Positions 1 to 8,397 of a DNA stretch of 30,624 nucleotides are shown in pieces. The notes under the pieces are model-generated. The model worked only from the letters and a program-made list of their open reading frames with translations. It had not been told where the DNA came from and did no database searches. The translations under genes and the position numbers were made by a program. The stretch covers positions 1-30,624 of the forward strand of contig AUXH01000181.1 of assembly GCA_000482145.1 (NCBI GenBank), written 5' to 3'. This DNA comes from Strigomonas culicis. Its lineage: Eukaryota > Euglenozoa > Kinetoplastea > Trypanosomatida > Trypanosomatidae. Positions within the stretch are counted from its first letter, which is position 1, and each line of letters begins with the position of its first letter.

Positions 1-4
1 TCTA

Positions 5-7
<3 letters not shown>

Positions 8-87
<80 letters not shown>

Positions 88-103
88 AATGCTCGTACAA
101 AAG
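8..103 (+). promoter_or_regulatory. (CT)n tract and trans-splice acceptor for EMG1
   Basis: An almost pure (CT)n run at 8-85 is followed by the first AG at 102-103. The leader from there to the ATG at 156 is about 52 nt, A-rich and free of ATG. In trypanosomatids such tracts direct spliced-leader addition and polyadenylation of the upstream gene. The exact AG is inferred. Confidence 0.6.
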
Positions 104-155
104 GAAACAAAAACGGAAGAATAAAAAAAGAATAATAATAATAAATAAAAATAAG

Positions 156-947
156 ATGGAGTATCAGCAAAAGTCGGCGCGCCTGCCCCGCAGCGCGGAG
201 GAGAAGGAGAAATGGAAGCGCGTCATCATCATTTTAGAGCACTGCCCGCTGCAGTCCGTACAGACGGAGCGCGGCAAGTACGAGCTGCTCAGCGAAAAGC
301 ACCGGCGCCACCACGCCAAGTACAACCAGGACCCGGCCGAGTGGCGGCCGGATGTCGTGCACCAATGCTTGCTGCACCTGCAGGATTCGCCGCTGAACCG
401 CGCGGGGCGGCTGCAGGTCTTTTTGCGCACGAAGCGCGGCGTGTGCATCATGGTTGACCCCCGCCTGCGCGTGCCGCGCCACATGCGGCTCTTCGAGAAG
501 ATGATGGTGCAGCTGTTCTTCAAGATGAAGGTGCGCTCCAGCACCGGCTACCTCACCCTGATGCGCGAGATCAAGAACCCGATCACGGACCACGTGCCGG
601 CGAACATCCAGTTCATCCGGGTGGAGAAGGATGGGGAGATGGTCTCCCCATTCACAATTGCGGAGCAGCTCGGTCATGAGGCGCAGCGCGCGCCCCGCGC
701 CGGGCCGGCCGCCGCCGGTGATCAGCTTGTACAGATGAAGCGGGACAAGGCGGTGGGCCAGTTCCAGCCGTTTGCGTTTGTGGTCGGCGGCATGTCAAAG
801 GGTGATGTAGAGGCGGACTACGCGCCGAAGGATAAGGTGCGCAACATCAAGCTCGCCGACCGTGGTATGTCCGCCGCGGCGGTCCTTTCTATGCTGCTGC
901 ACGGCTTTGAGGAGGCGTGGCTGAAGGAGGACAATGAAGAAGTGTAG
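156..947 (+). CDS. EMG1: Ribosomal RNA small subunit pseudouridine N1-methyltransferase EMG1/NEP1
   Basis: This 263-residue protein matches the Nep1/Emg1 SPOUT methyltransferase family along its whole length. The family methylates N1 of a pseudouridine in 18S rRNA and is needed for 40S biogenesis in the nucleolus. Visible family motifs are an N-terminal ILE-type strand with YELL (about residues 25-45), RPD at 64-66, DSPLNRAG at 77-84, IKNPITDH at 139-146, and the C-terminal cofactor-binding segment with VGGMSKGD at 210-217, followed by a helix ending HGFEEAW (249-255). Yeast and human proteins carry the same blocks in the same order. A charged and Ala/Pro-rich stretch (about 160-195) lies between the two conserved halves and is probably a loop. 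The ATG at 156 is the first one after the (CT)n tract and the AG at 102-103, and it lies in an A-rich leader. No active-site loss is evident. Confidence 0.93.
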   Translation: MEYQQKSARLPRSAEEKEKWKRVIIILEHCPLQSVQTERGKYELLSEKHRRHHAKYNQDPAEWRPDVVHQCLLHLQDSPLNRAGRLQVFLRTKRGVCIMVDPRLRVPRHMRLFEKMMVQLFFKMKVRSSTGYLTLMREIKNPITDHVPANIQFIRVEKDGEMVSPFTIAEQLGHEAQRAPRAGPAAAGDQLVQMKRDKAVGQFQPFAFVVGGMSKGDVEADYAPKDKVRNIKLADRGMSAAAVLSMLLHGFEEAWLKEDNEEV

Positions 948-1123
948 TGGTGTCGCTCAAAAGAAGAAGCTATTTAAAAAAAAAATACTAAACGTCGATT
1001 AACGGTGCGTAAGAATGAGATGAGGGATATAAAAACACAGCAAAAAAAAAAAGAAATAGGCAAGAAAAAAAATGCTCTGGATGTGTCCATGTAAAACGTG
1101 TACTGATAATAACTATAATAATG

Positions 1124-1151
<28 letters not shown>
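1124..1151 (+). repeat. (CT)n dinucleotide repeat
   Basis: About 14 CT units are followed by T-rich sequence. It may act as a polypyrimidine signal coupled to polyadenylation of EMG1, because a better splice acceptor for the next gene lies farther downstream. Confidence 0.8.
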
Positions 1152-1156
<5 letters not shown>

Positions 1157-1380
1157 CTTTTTTTTTCACGTTGGTTGACCAATAGCATTTCTGTATAATA
1201 AGCTCCTTCATACACCCAAAATACGGATATCACGTGTTTTTCTTCTCTTTTTTTTTATTTGTTGTTCTCTCTACGTAGTAAGAAGAATAACAACAGGCGA
1301 CAAATTCGATTGCATTGATTCATTAACTTCATTTTTGTGTACGTGTTGTTATTATTTTCTTGTTGTTTATAGTATTTGAT

Positions 1381-1413
1381 CCTTTCTTTAAAGCTTTTTT
1401 TTTCTTTTTGCAG
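1381..1413 (+). promoter_or_regulatory. Trans-splice acceptor for the OTU protease gene
   Basis: A T-rich tract ends in ttttttttctttttgcag, with AG at 1412-1413, a textbook 3' splice site. The resulting 64-nt leader contains no ATG before 1478, which supports that start codon. A second candidate is the AG at 1277-1278 after another pyrimidine tract. Confidence 0.65.
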
Positions 1414-1477
1414 AAAGAGAATAAAACAAAATAAAAAATAAAGAGAGCGAGATAGAGATCATTGAAGGTCTAGATCA

Positions 1478-4400
1478 ATGTCCTCTCTTTACGATGATGA
1501 GGATACAGCCGAGTTTCCCTGGCACCGCTATATAGGCATGCGCGGGGGTGGGAATGAGGGCTCCACGCCGTCCGGTGTCCAAAGCAAAAAAGCGAGGCCC
1601 GCCGCGCTCGAGTCGTCCAAGAACACAACGCTGCGCTCCGCCGGCACGAACGTGGCCTCGCCCTCCGCGGGCCGCGCCGGCAACATCAACGCCGCGTCGG
1701 TCGGCAGCCCGGGACCGAAGGCGCCGCCCACCGCCGCCGGTGACGCGCTGCGCATCCTCACGAGCCCGTCGTCGCCCAGCACGGCGAAGGAGCGCAACGT
1801 CATCACGTCCCCGTCGAAGGTGCTGCCGCCGCCGCCACGGCCGACCATCACCATCTTCACGATTGACGATGAGACCGACAGTGGCGGCGCCTACGCCAGC
1901 CCGTTCGACGCCGACCAGACGCAGGAGGGCAGCAGCACCCACGAGGCCGCGGGGAGCCCCAACGCGGAGGACGACGTGCGCCTCGATGCGGGCGCCCGCC
2001 CGCTGCCGCCGCCCACCGTCACCGCCACCGCGCGGCCGCCGCGCGGTGGGGCTGCGAAGACGGCGGTGGGCGGCGGCGAGGGGGCAGCGGCCACCAGCTC
2101 CGCGCTGCGCAAGACACAGACGCTGCTGTCGCCCGAACAGCACTACGCGCTTTACGGCAACGGCGAGCTCACCGGCTCCTTTGCGTCGTCCGGTGCGACT
2201 GCCATCCGCAACAGCAACCAGCTGAACAGCATGAACAGCAGCGTGACGGCAGACTTTGCGCAGCACTCGGCGCACCTCAAGGAGTCCTTTGCGGAGTTCA
2301 CCGCCGCGAGTGTGCCGCACTTCCACGGCGCGGCCGGCATGCGCTTCGGGGCGAGCATGCCAACGATGGGCCGCAGCGCCGGCGCGCCGCCGCCGTACGA
2401 CCTCCTTGCGTCGTCCGCCGTCCAACCCACAAGCCTGCTGCTCGCCGGCGGCGGCCGCCCGACCAATCGCAGCTTCGCCTCCACCTCGCGCGTCTCCGCG
2501 ACGCCGATTGTGCCCCTCCAGCCCTCGGTCGAGGACGTCGACCGCAAGCGCATGGCCGAGGAGATCGCGCACAAGTTCATCGTCGAGCCGCGGCAGCGGG
2601 AAGAGGCGGAGCAGGACCGCGTCGCGATGGCGGCCGCGCTCGAGGCCGCGAAGCTCAAGACCATGTCGACGAAGGAGATCAAGAAGTACAAGGAGACGAA
2701 GAAGAAGGAGAAGGAGGACGCGGAGGCGCGCAAGAAGCGGGATGAAAAGGAGCGCGAGCGCCGCGAGCGCGACGCGCTGCGGCTGCAGGAGCTGGAGCGG
2801 CGCTGCGCGAACGCGGTCATCACCCCCAGCGCGGCCACCGCTGCTGCGCGCGCGATCGACGGCGGGCCTGTTGCGGCGCCGGTGGCGGCCGCGGCGCCGA
2901 CCGCGGCGGAGCGGCAGCGCGCACAGCGCGAACAGGTCATCCGCGTCGGCGCGGAGCGGCTCGTGCGGCGGCTGGGCGAGCTGCAGCTGTGCATCTTCCG
3001 TGTGAAGAACGACGGGAACTGCCAGTTTCGCGCGCTCTCGCAGCAAATCTTCGGGTCGGAGGAGTACCACGACATTGTGCGCACCCACATCGTGTCCTAC
3101 ATGCGCCGCGTGCGGAAAGAAAAATTCGACTTCTACTTTGAGAGCATGGCCCAGGCGGATGAGTACTTTCACGAGATGGCGAAGCCCGGCACGTGGGGCG
3201 ACGAGCTGACGCTGCGGGGCGCGAGTGACAGCCTGTACATCAACATCCACGTCCTCTCCTCCTCGGAGCGCAACTGCTACATCACCTATCAGCCCAGCGA
3301 GGAGTTGACGGCCGCGCCGGCCTTCCTCGTCGACGTGGGCAAGATCCGGGAGCGGCGTCGACACGAGCGTAAAATGCGCCACCGACTGCACAAGGAGATG
3401 CTGCGGCAGCTGCGGAGCCAACAGCGGCAGACGCCGCCGCAGCCGCCGGACCCGCTGTCCAGCAAAGCCGACGCGAAGCCGCCGCAGCAGCGGCCCTCCA
3501 GCGGCACGCTGCAGCCGCTTCTCACGCCGCTGTACGAGGCGTCGTCGGACGGTGTGCAGCTCAACCTGAGCCCCGCGCCGCCGAACCTCTTCGGCAAGAG
3601 CGTGGCGTCCTCCGCGAGCAGCGCCCACCACCGCGACCCGCAGGACGGCAGCTTCTTCGCGGGCCCCACGGGCGGTGGCGGCGGCATGGTCACGCGCGAT
3701 GAGCTGCTCGACCGCGAGCTGCGGCGCGAGGAGGAGGAGCAGCAGCGCCGCGACGCCGCGCTGCAGGACCAGATGCGCCGCCAGCTCGAGATGGAGGCCT
3801 CGTCCGCCTCCGACGACGACGACGACGACGACAGCACGACGCACAGCAGCGACGACGAGGTGGACGCGACGGAGGTGCAGGAGGCACTGCAGGAGAAGCT
3901 CCGGACGAGCTACATCCGGGCGAGCACATCCTACCTGACAAACGACGGCGCGGTGCGCCACCCGGTCGCCCGCAGCGTACCAGATGCGGCGGCCGCCGCG
4001 CCGCCCTCCCGCGCGCCGCCGCCGCCGCGCCGCCCGGTGCGCACCCCGCCGCAGGGCAACGCCAAGGCGGAGAAGGTCTGGGGGAAGTTCATGGCCGCCG
4101 GCGCGACGCAGGTGAACCGCGACGGCCCCGCGGACGGCGGCGGCGACGCGGCGGACGGCGCGCGCGACGAGGATAAGAACCTTGTCGTGCTGCGCCAGTA
4201 CCCGCCCGCGGCGGCGCCCGACCCACCCAGCCGCCGCGCCTCCTCCGGCAGCGGAGGCAACAACAACAACAACGCGGTGTTCCCAGTCTTCACGACCGCG
4301 GAGGGCGGCCACGTCATGCTCTTCGCAACGAGTCAAAACACGAACCGGGCGGCGCCGCCGCTGCTACAACAGCAGCCACCACCACCGCACACGCCGTCGT

Positions 4401-5188
4401 CGTCCTCGGGTGGCGCGGCGCTCTCCATGAGTGTCACGCCCAGCAGCCAATCGCAGCTCCTCGGCTCCTTTGCTGGCGGCGCCAGCGCGGCAAACACGAC
4501 GACGAACACCACTACCACTCGTACGAACAGCAACTTCAACAGCGGGCTCGGACGCTCCGCGGCGAGTGATCACCCCCTCACCAAAGTGCCGATCGCGCAG
4601 AGCAGGCCGAAGCAGCAGCAGCAGCAGCAGCAGCCCACGCTGCTGATGCCTGTCGGCCGCTCGCCGGATGCCGCCGCCGCCGCCGCGGATGGTGCTGACG
4701 GCGAAAACTGTTTTATCTTCGAGACGCGCAAGGAGCCGATCGATGTGTTCCTGTCGTATTTATATCCAGTGCACTACAACGCACTGGTGGTGCGGGAGAA
4801 GGGCTCTAACGCGCTCGTCGTGAATATCAACGCCAACACCACTGCGAGTGGAACAACGGTGAGCAGCCCCACTTTTGGTGGCGCTTCGCCCACCACCGGC
4901 GGTAGCAATGGCCCGATGTCGAACCATAGCTTTATTTTCTCGCAGCTCGCTGAGTCGGTTGCAGACTTTGGAACCTCGGCAACCTCGCAGTACATCGCGG
5001 CCCCCTTCCTAAAGATGTCGGCCTCCGTCACAACGAAGAACACCAACTTGCAGGAGAACTTGAACCGCGGTGGCAGCAGTAATAATAATAATAATAATAA
5101 TAATAATAGCAATATAAATACGAACTATCTGAACGCGAACAGCAGTTCCTACGGCGATGCGCCCATCAGCTCTTCTTTTCATACATAA
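1478..5188 (+). CDS. OTU-family cysteine protease (deubiquitinase-like) with a split catalytic domain
   Basis: This 1236-residue protein contains an OTU cysteine protease domain, most like the OTUD5/OTUD6 type. The nucleophile motif DGNCQF is at 512-517, with Asp512 and Cys515. It is followed by HDIVRTHIVSYM and PGTWGDEL, then a strand pair ending CYITYQP (about 600-606). The expected last piece of the fold, with the catalytic His in VHYNAL (His1099), comes only after about 470 residues of Ala/Pro/Ser/Gln-rich sequence holding Glu/Asp and poly-Gln runs (seven Gln at 1046-1052). The Cys-His spacing is 584 residues, where roughly 100 is usual. Before the domain are a disordered Ala/Ser/Pro region (1-350) and a highly charged, probably coiled-coil stretch (about 359-448). 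The tail carries nine consecutive Asn (1202-1210). The family removes ubiquitin from proteins; the substrate is unknown. The ATG at 1478 is the first after a strong splice acceptor at 1412-1413. Confidence 0.85.
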   Translation: MSSLYDDEDTAEFPWHRYIGMRGGGNEGSTPSGVQSKKARPAALESSKNTTLRSAGTNVASPSAGRAGNINAASVGSPGPKAPPTAAGDALRILTSPSSPSTAKERNVITSPSKVLPPPPRPTITIFTIDDETDSGGAYASPFDADQTQEGSSTHEAAGSPNAEDDVRLDAGARPLPPPTVTATARPPRGGAAKTAVGGGEGAAATSSALRKTQTLLSPEQHYALYGNGELTGSFASSGATAIRNSNQLNSMNSSVTADFAQHSAHLKESFAEFTAASVPHFHGAAGMRFGASMPTMGRSAGAPPPYDLLASSAVQPTSLLLAGGGRPTNRSFASTSRVSATPIVPLQPSVEDVDRKRMAEEIAHKFIVEPRQREEAEQDRVAMAAALEAAKLKTMSTKEIKKYKETKKKEKEDAEARKKRDEKERERRERDALRLQELERRCANAVITPSAATAAARAIDGGPVAAPVAAAAPTAAERQRAQREQVIRVGAERLVRRLGELQLCIFRVKNDGNCQFRALSQQIFGSEEYHDIVRTHIVSYMRRVRKEKFDFYFESMAQADEYFHEMAKPGTWGDELTLRGASDSLYINIHVLSSSERNCYITYQPSEELTAAPAFLVDVGKIRERRRHERKMRHRLHKEMLRQLRSQQRQTPPQPPDPLSSKADAKPPQQRPSSGTLQPLLTPLYEASSDGVQLNLSPAPPNLFGKSVASSASSAHHRDPQDGSFFAGPTGGGGGMVTRDELLDRELRREEEEQQRRDAALQDQMRRQLEMEASSASDDDDDDDSTTHSSDDEVDATEVQEALQEKLRTSYIRASTSYLTNDGAVRHPVARSVPDAAAAAPPSRAPPPPRRPVRTPPQGNAKAEKVWGKFMAAGATQVNRDGPADGGGDAADGARDEDKNLVVLRQYPPAAAPDPPSRRASSGSGGNNNNNAVFPVFTTAEGGHVMLFATSQNTNRAAPPLLQQQPPPPHTPSSSSGGAALSMSVTPSSQSQLLGSFAGGASAANTTTNTTTTRTNSNFNSGLGRSAASDHPLTKVPIAQSRPKQQQQQQQPTLLMPVGRSPDAAAAAADGADGENCFIFETRKEPIDVFLSYLYPVHYNALVVREKGSNALVVNINANTTASGTTVSSPTFGGASPTTGGSNGPMSNHSFIFSQLAESVADFGTSATSQYIAAPFLKMSASVTTKNTNLQENLNRGGSSNNNNNNNNNSNINTNYLNANSSSYGDAPISSSFHT
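4613..4633 (+). repeat. In-frame CAG run (poly-Gln) in the OTU protease gene
   Basis: Seven CAG codons in a row code Gln1046-1052 inside the long insertion between the two halves of the OTU domain. The purity of the run suggests a recently expanded, length-variable microsatellite. Confidence 0.85.
5081..5107 (+). repeat. In-frame AAT run (poly-Asn) in the OTU protease gene
   Basis: Nine AAT codons code Asn1202-1210 near the C-terminus, in contrast to the GC-rich codons of the rest of the gene. The same kind of run is frequent in the giant gene at 18280-28836. Confidence 0.9.
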
Positions 5189-5816
5189 AACTCGGAACGC
5201 AGTTTCATTTTTGTTTCTTCCTTTTCTTTTTTTAGTACGCGTGTGCTTGTGTTTTGTTTTTGTTTTTCACTGTACAAATGATTTCCAATTCTGTTGTTTA
5301 TATTTATTTTTCTCGGTTACCTAGCCTCTATCGTACTTTGTAATAGTAGCTACCGAAAATTGGATTCTCATTTTTTCTTATTCCGTTTCGTTCTTTTTTT
5401 TTGTTTTTTTTTATTTGTGTGTCTGTGTATGGCTCTCTTGGTTGTTTAGTCTCTCTATGCATGTATCGCTGACTTTCTCCATTGAAGATAATCAAAACCC
5501 CATTACAATTCGGGTGTGCACTTCACTTATGAAGCAGGACTATTGCAGTCCCTAGACCAAACCTAAAAAAAAAAAATAGTGTTCATGTTGGTGTATGTCC
5601 TTGTTATTATGGAAATGTACGACAAAATATAATGCACAGATGTATACATAACTCTTTTTTTCTCTATTTATTCTCCGTCTCATTTGTTTTTCCAAAAAAA
5701 AAGACAACAATACTTCTCTCCTAGTATCACCTTTCAAAAAAGAACAAAAAAAAAGACAATAGATTGAAATCAAATTCACATACATATATTAAAAGCAAGT
5801 CACACACAAAAAAAAA
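5189..5816 (+). other. Spacer between the OTU protease gene and ARL6
   Basis: This 628-nt T-rich spacer should hold the 3' UTR of the OTU gene and the ARL6 leader. Its least repetitive part is about 5440-5570, where two small perfect hairpins sit side by side. No tRNA or protein-coding signal was found. Confidence 0.65.
5643..5724 (+). promoter_or_regulatory. Trans-splice acceptor region for ARL6
   Basis: A pyrimidine-rich stretch (5651-5692) is followed by an AG at 5702-5703, and a second short tract, acttctctcctag, gives an AG at 5723-5724. No ATG lies between either site and the ARL6 start at 5817. Confidence 0.5.
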
Positions 5817-6449
5817 ATGGGTCAATCCAAAACGAAAGTAGACATCATTGCGTGTGGATTGGACAACAGCGGCAAGACAACGATCCTCAACTTTTTCCGC
5901 CCGGCGAATGAGAAAATGGAAACCGTCACCGCGACGATCGGCTACAACGTCGAGACCTTCCAGTTCCAGAATTTCAACTACCAGACGAACGCGTACAACT
6001 ATAAGTCGGCGCAGAACAGCGGAACGGGCGACAAGAAGGTGGAGTTCACCGCCTTCGATATGGGCGGTGCTAAAAAGTTCCGCTCGCTGTGGGAAAGCCA
6101 CTACAGTACCGTGCAGGGTATCGTGTTTGTCATCGACAGCAGCGACGTGCTGCGTCTCTGCGTGGTGAAGGACGAGCTGGAGGCGCTGCTGCAGCACCCG
6201 GACCTCAACGCCGACGCGGGACGCAAGCGCGTGCCCGTGCTCGTCTACGCGAACAAGAACGATCTGGAGGGCGCCAAGACGCCGGCGGAGCTCACGGAGC
6301 TGCTGGACCTGCCGGAGCTGATGGGGGACCGGCCGTATAATATATTTTCCTCCGACGCCCGCAAGGGGGTGGCGCTCGCCGAGGGCATGGGGTGGCTGCA
6401 GGAAACAGTGCTCCTGCAGCTCGGCGATCAGAAGAAGAAGGGCAAGTGA
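5817..6449 (+). CDS. ARL6: ARL6/BBS3-like small GTPase (divergent)
   Basis: This 210-residue Arf-family GTPase has the P-loop GLDNSGKT at 14-21, switch I Thr40 in ATIGYN, G3 as FDMGG (80-84), G4 as NKND (146-149) and G5 around SSDA (178-181). The blocks LWESHY, FVIDSSDVLRL, the helix ending LQHPDL and the C-terminal EGMGWLQ resemble human ARL6/BBS3 more than ARF1 or other ARLs. ARL6 recruits the BBSome to membranes at the cilium or flagellum base. Three oddities are visible. Only seven residues precede the first strand, so the usual N-terminal amphipathic helix is mostly missing although Gly2 is kept. The interswitch is about 20 residues longer than in human ARL6. Ala85 stands where the catalytic Gln of switch II is expected. 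The C-terminus is Lys-rich. The start is the first ATG after the acceptor candidates at 5702-5703 and 5723-5724. Confidence 0.8.
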   Translation: MGQSKTKVDIIACGLDNSGKTTILNFFRPANEKMETVTATIGYNVETFQFQNFNYQTNAYNYKSAQNSGTGDKKVEFTAFDMGGAKKFRSLWESHYSTVQGIVFVIDSSDVLRLCVVKDELEALLQHPDLNADAGRKRVPVLVYANKNDLEGAKTPAELTELLDLPELMGDRPYNIFSSDARKGVALAEGMGWLQETVLLQLGDQKKKGK

Positions 6450-6705
6450 GCATGTGCGGGAGAAAAAATAACATTTTTGTTCTCTCTCTCTCTCTCTTGC
6501 AGCTTTAGATAGCATCCCCTGTCGCTGCGTGCACGGACAGAATTCGCGTTAGGAGGAGGGAGGGTGGGGGGAGAGCGAAGACTCTCGGCCCACTCCGTAT
6601 ATACTTAAATGTAAAAGTGTAGGTACTTTTTCTTTTTTGGTGCTGTCTTTGTTGTATGTACACGCTTGTGAGGTATTGAAAATTTCTTCATCTATGTACA
6701 TGTAC

Positions 6706-6727
6706 ATATATATATATATATATATAT
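6706..6727 (+). repeat. (AT)n dinucleotide repeat
   Basis: Eleven AT units lie in the spacer, within the probable 3' UTR of ARL6. Confidence 0.85.
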
Positions 6728-6984
6728 TTATTTACTTTTATTTTTGTTAGTTCTTTTTTTTTTCTGTCATATGTGTACAGGTGTTTGTTGTGCTTGTTGC
6801 AGGTGGTGTTTTTTTTTTAATACAAATGCATACGCACCTATATGTATGTTGGTGTTGTTTTTTGTTGGATGACATTTTTACATTACGACACACACACACA
6901 TACACAAGAAAAAGAAGGTGAGAGACAACCATGGTATATAAAAAATATACAGAAGCCCTTTCCATCTTCCATTCCAACTACTGC

Positions 6985-7009
6985 TGCATCCCTCTCTTTA
7001 TCATCACAG
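6985..7009 (+). promoter_or_regulatory. Trans-splice acceptor for the LSM gene
   Basis: The pyrimidine-rich stretch ending cctctctttatcatcacag has its AG at 7008-7009. The 77-nt leader downstream has no ATG before 7087 and includes an (AAAT)n run at about 7056-7074. Confidence 0.6.
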
Positions 7010-7086
7010 AACTACGTCTCCTCCACACCTATCTCTACCCAGGAAGTAATAAAAATAAATAAATAAATAAATAAGAGAAGAACACC

Positions 7087-7461
7087 ATGCCCAAGAAGCA
7101 GCAGCAGAAGCAGGCGGCGGCGCTGAAGGCGGCAGACCCTTACCTGAATAAGGAGCTGCGCGTGGAGCTCACCGACGGCCGTGTTATTGTCGGCACACTG
7201 CTCGCCTACGAGGGCAGCGGCGATCTTCTTCTGCAGGATGTGGTGGAGCAGCGCTGCTTCCGTAACGACACGAGCTATCTGGCTGCGGCGGGCGACGACA
7301 GCACCGCCCGCGAGGTGGCGCTCCGCCACGTGAGCATGCTCTCCGTGCCATTCAAGTACGTGACATCGCTGCATCAACGGAAGGCGGGGCATCCCTTGAT
7401 TGTGTTAGAGGGCGGCGAGGAGGCGGCCATCGCCGCTGCTGCCGCGCCGCAAGCGAAGTAA
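7087..7461 (+). CDS. LSM-domain protein, probable NatC auxiliary subunit NAA38/LSMD1-like
   Basis: This 124-residue protein is essentially a single LSM/Sm fold. The Sm1 motif is visible as LRVELTDGRVIVGTLLAY (24-41) followed by a strand with LLLQDVVEQ (47-55). A short loop leads into a Sm2-like strand, VALRHVSMLSVPFKYVTSL (77-95). The DGR-VGT wording of Sm1, and a Sm2 with a VP turn rather than the RNA-binding RG dipeptide, fit LSMD1/NAA38, the auxiliary subunit of the NatC N-terminal acetyltransferase, better than spliceosomal Sm or Lsm2-8 proteins. That assignment is an inference from motifs. The N-terminus is Lys/Gln-rich and the C-terminus Ala/Glu-rich; both are likely flexible. The start follows a cag acceptor at 7007-7009 and an ATG-free leader with an (AAAT)n run. 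Confidence 0.72.
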   Translation: MPKKQQQKQAAALKAADPYLNKELRVELTDGRVIVGTLLAYEGSGDLLLQDVVEQRCFRNDTSYLAAAGDDSTAREVALRHVSMLSVPFKYVTSLHQRKAGHPLIVLEGGEEAAIAAAAAPQAK

Positions 7462-7837
7462 ATACAAGGATAGTGAACGGTAATAACTATAATAATGAGA
7501 ATAAAACGCTTTTTTTTTCTTTTATCGACGGTACTATGTATGGTAACAACTCTTTTTTGTTGTTTGTTTGTTTGTGTTTTCTTCTCACAGTCACATACAT
7601 ATATACTATATGCTATATGGAACGTGTGTTGTTCGTTGTTGTACGTCGGTATTCTTAACTATTATATTGGAATATATACATACATATATATATAATCATG
7701 ATAATAAAATACTAATAATGTTCACTAAAATCAAAAAACGAATAAGCCTTCGGTGGAAAAGGGGTGTTTTTTTATCATTTTCTCTTCTTTGATCCTCACT
7801 CCATTGGATATATTATACTCACTGAGATTTTAATTAT

Positions 7838-7840
<3 letters not shown>

Positions 7841-7879
<39 letters not shown>
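7841..7879 (+). repeat. (CT)n dinucleotide repeat
   Basis: About 19 CT units lie roughly 580 nt before the amidase start. This could be a processing signal that gives a long amidase leader, or it could mark the 3' end of the LSM transcript. Confidence 0.8.
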
Positions 7880-7880
<1 letters not shown>

Positions 7881-8349
7881 ATCTCTCATAAGTAACATTG
7901 TTTAGCTGTGTTGTCATATTATTATCATCATTTCCTTTTCTTTTTTGTTTATTTCTATTTAAAAAAAAAAGATATTAATTAATAAAAGAAAAGGAAGAAA
8001 GAAACAGAATAAAAGACGAGGAAAGGAGAAAATACTAAAAAAAACACCTTTTTTATAACATCACCTTTTCTTTTTGTTTGTTTTTGTTCCGGTTTTTTTT
8101 TATATAAATACAAATCAATATATTTACATATATATTGATTTTCTTTTCTCGCACTTATTACATATTTGAACTCTCTTTTTATTCTCTACAACTTGCACCT
8201 CACACATAGCAATAGGGGCAAAAGGTTTTAAAAAAAAAAGAGTAAGAAAACACGCACATACATAAAAGAGCGAAAAATAGAAGGAGAGAGTGAGATTGAA
8301 ATAGATTTTTTTCATTATTATTCTTACTTCTTGATTTGTTTTTATATAT

Positions 8350-8397
8350 ATAGTGTGTTATTCGTTTTCTTTCTTTGTTTGTATTATTATAAATAAG
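8350..8397 (+). promoter_or_regulatory. Trans-splice acceptor candidate for the amidase gene
   Basis: The T-rich tract ttcgttttctttctttg (8361-8377) is followed by an AG at 8396-8397. The remaining 65-nt leader is free of ATG up to 8463. Other AG dinucleotides nearby (8352-8353) are possible. Confidence 0.45.

Larger units (their letters stand above)
948..1477 (+). other. Spacer between EMG1 and the OTU protease gene
   Basis: This AT-rich spacer of 530 nt holds poly-A runs, a (CT)n tract at 1124-1151 and two later pyrimidine tracts. It should contain the 3' UTR and polyadenylation zone of EMG1 and the leader of the OTU gene. I see no RNA gene or reading frame with coding character. Confidence 0.7.
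6450..7086 (+). other. Spacer between ARL6 and the LSM gene
   Basis: This 637-nt spacer has a (CT)n run at 6481-6497 just after the ARL6 stop, a G-rich patch near 6550-6580, an (AT)n run at 6706-6727, long T-runs and a short (CA)n stretch near 6888-6900. It should hold the ARL6 3' UTR and the LSM gene leader. No gene is seen. Confidence 0.65.

Noticed and set aside
1475..4336. A 953-codon open frame on the minus strand opposite the OTU protease gene
   Set aside because: It is an Arg/Ala/Leu/Val-rich translation of the opposite strand of very GC-rich coding DNA, with no motif. The plus strand has a recognisable OTU domain.
7473..7792. Small plus-strand open frames after the LSM gene
   Set aside because: They encode Phe/Tyr/Ile/Cys-rich strings from AT-rich spacer, overlap each other in different frames and show no coding character.
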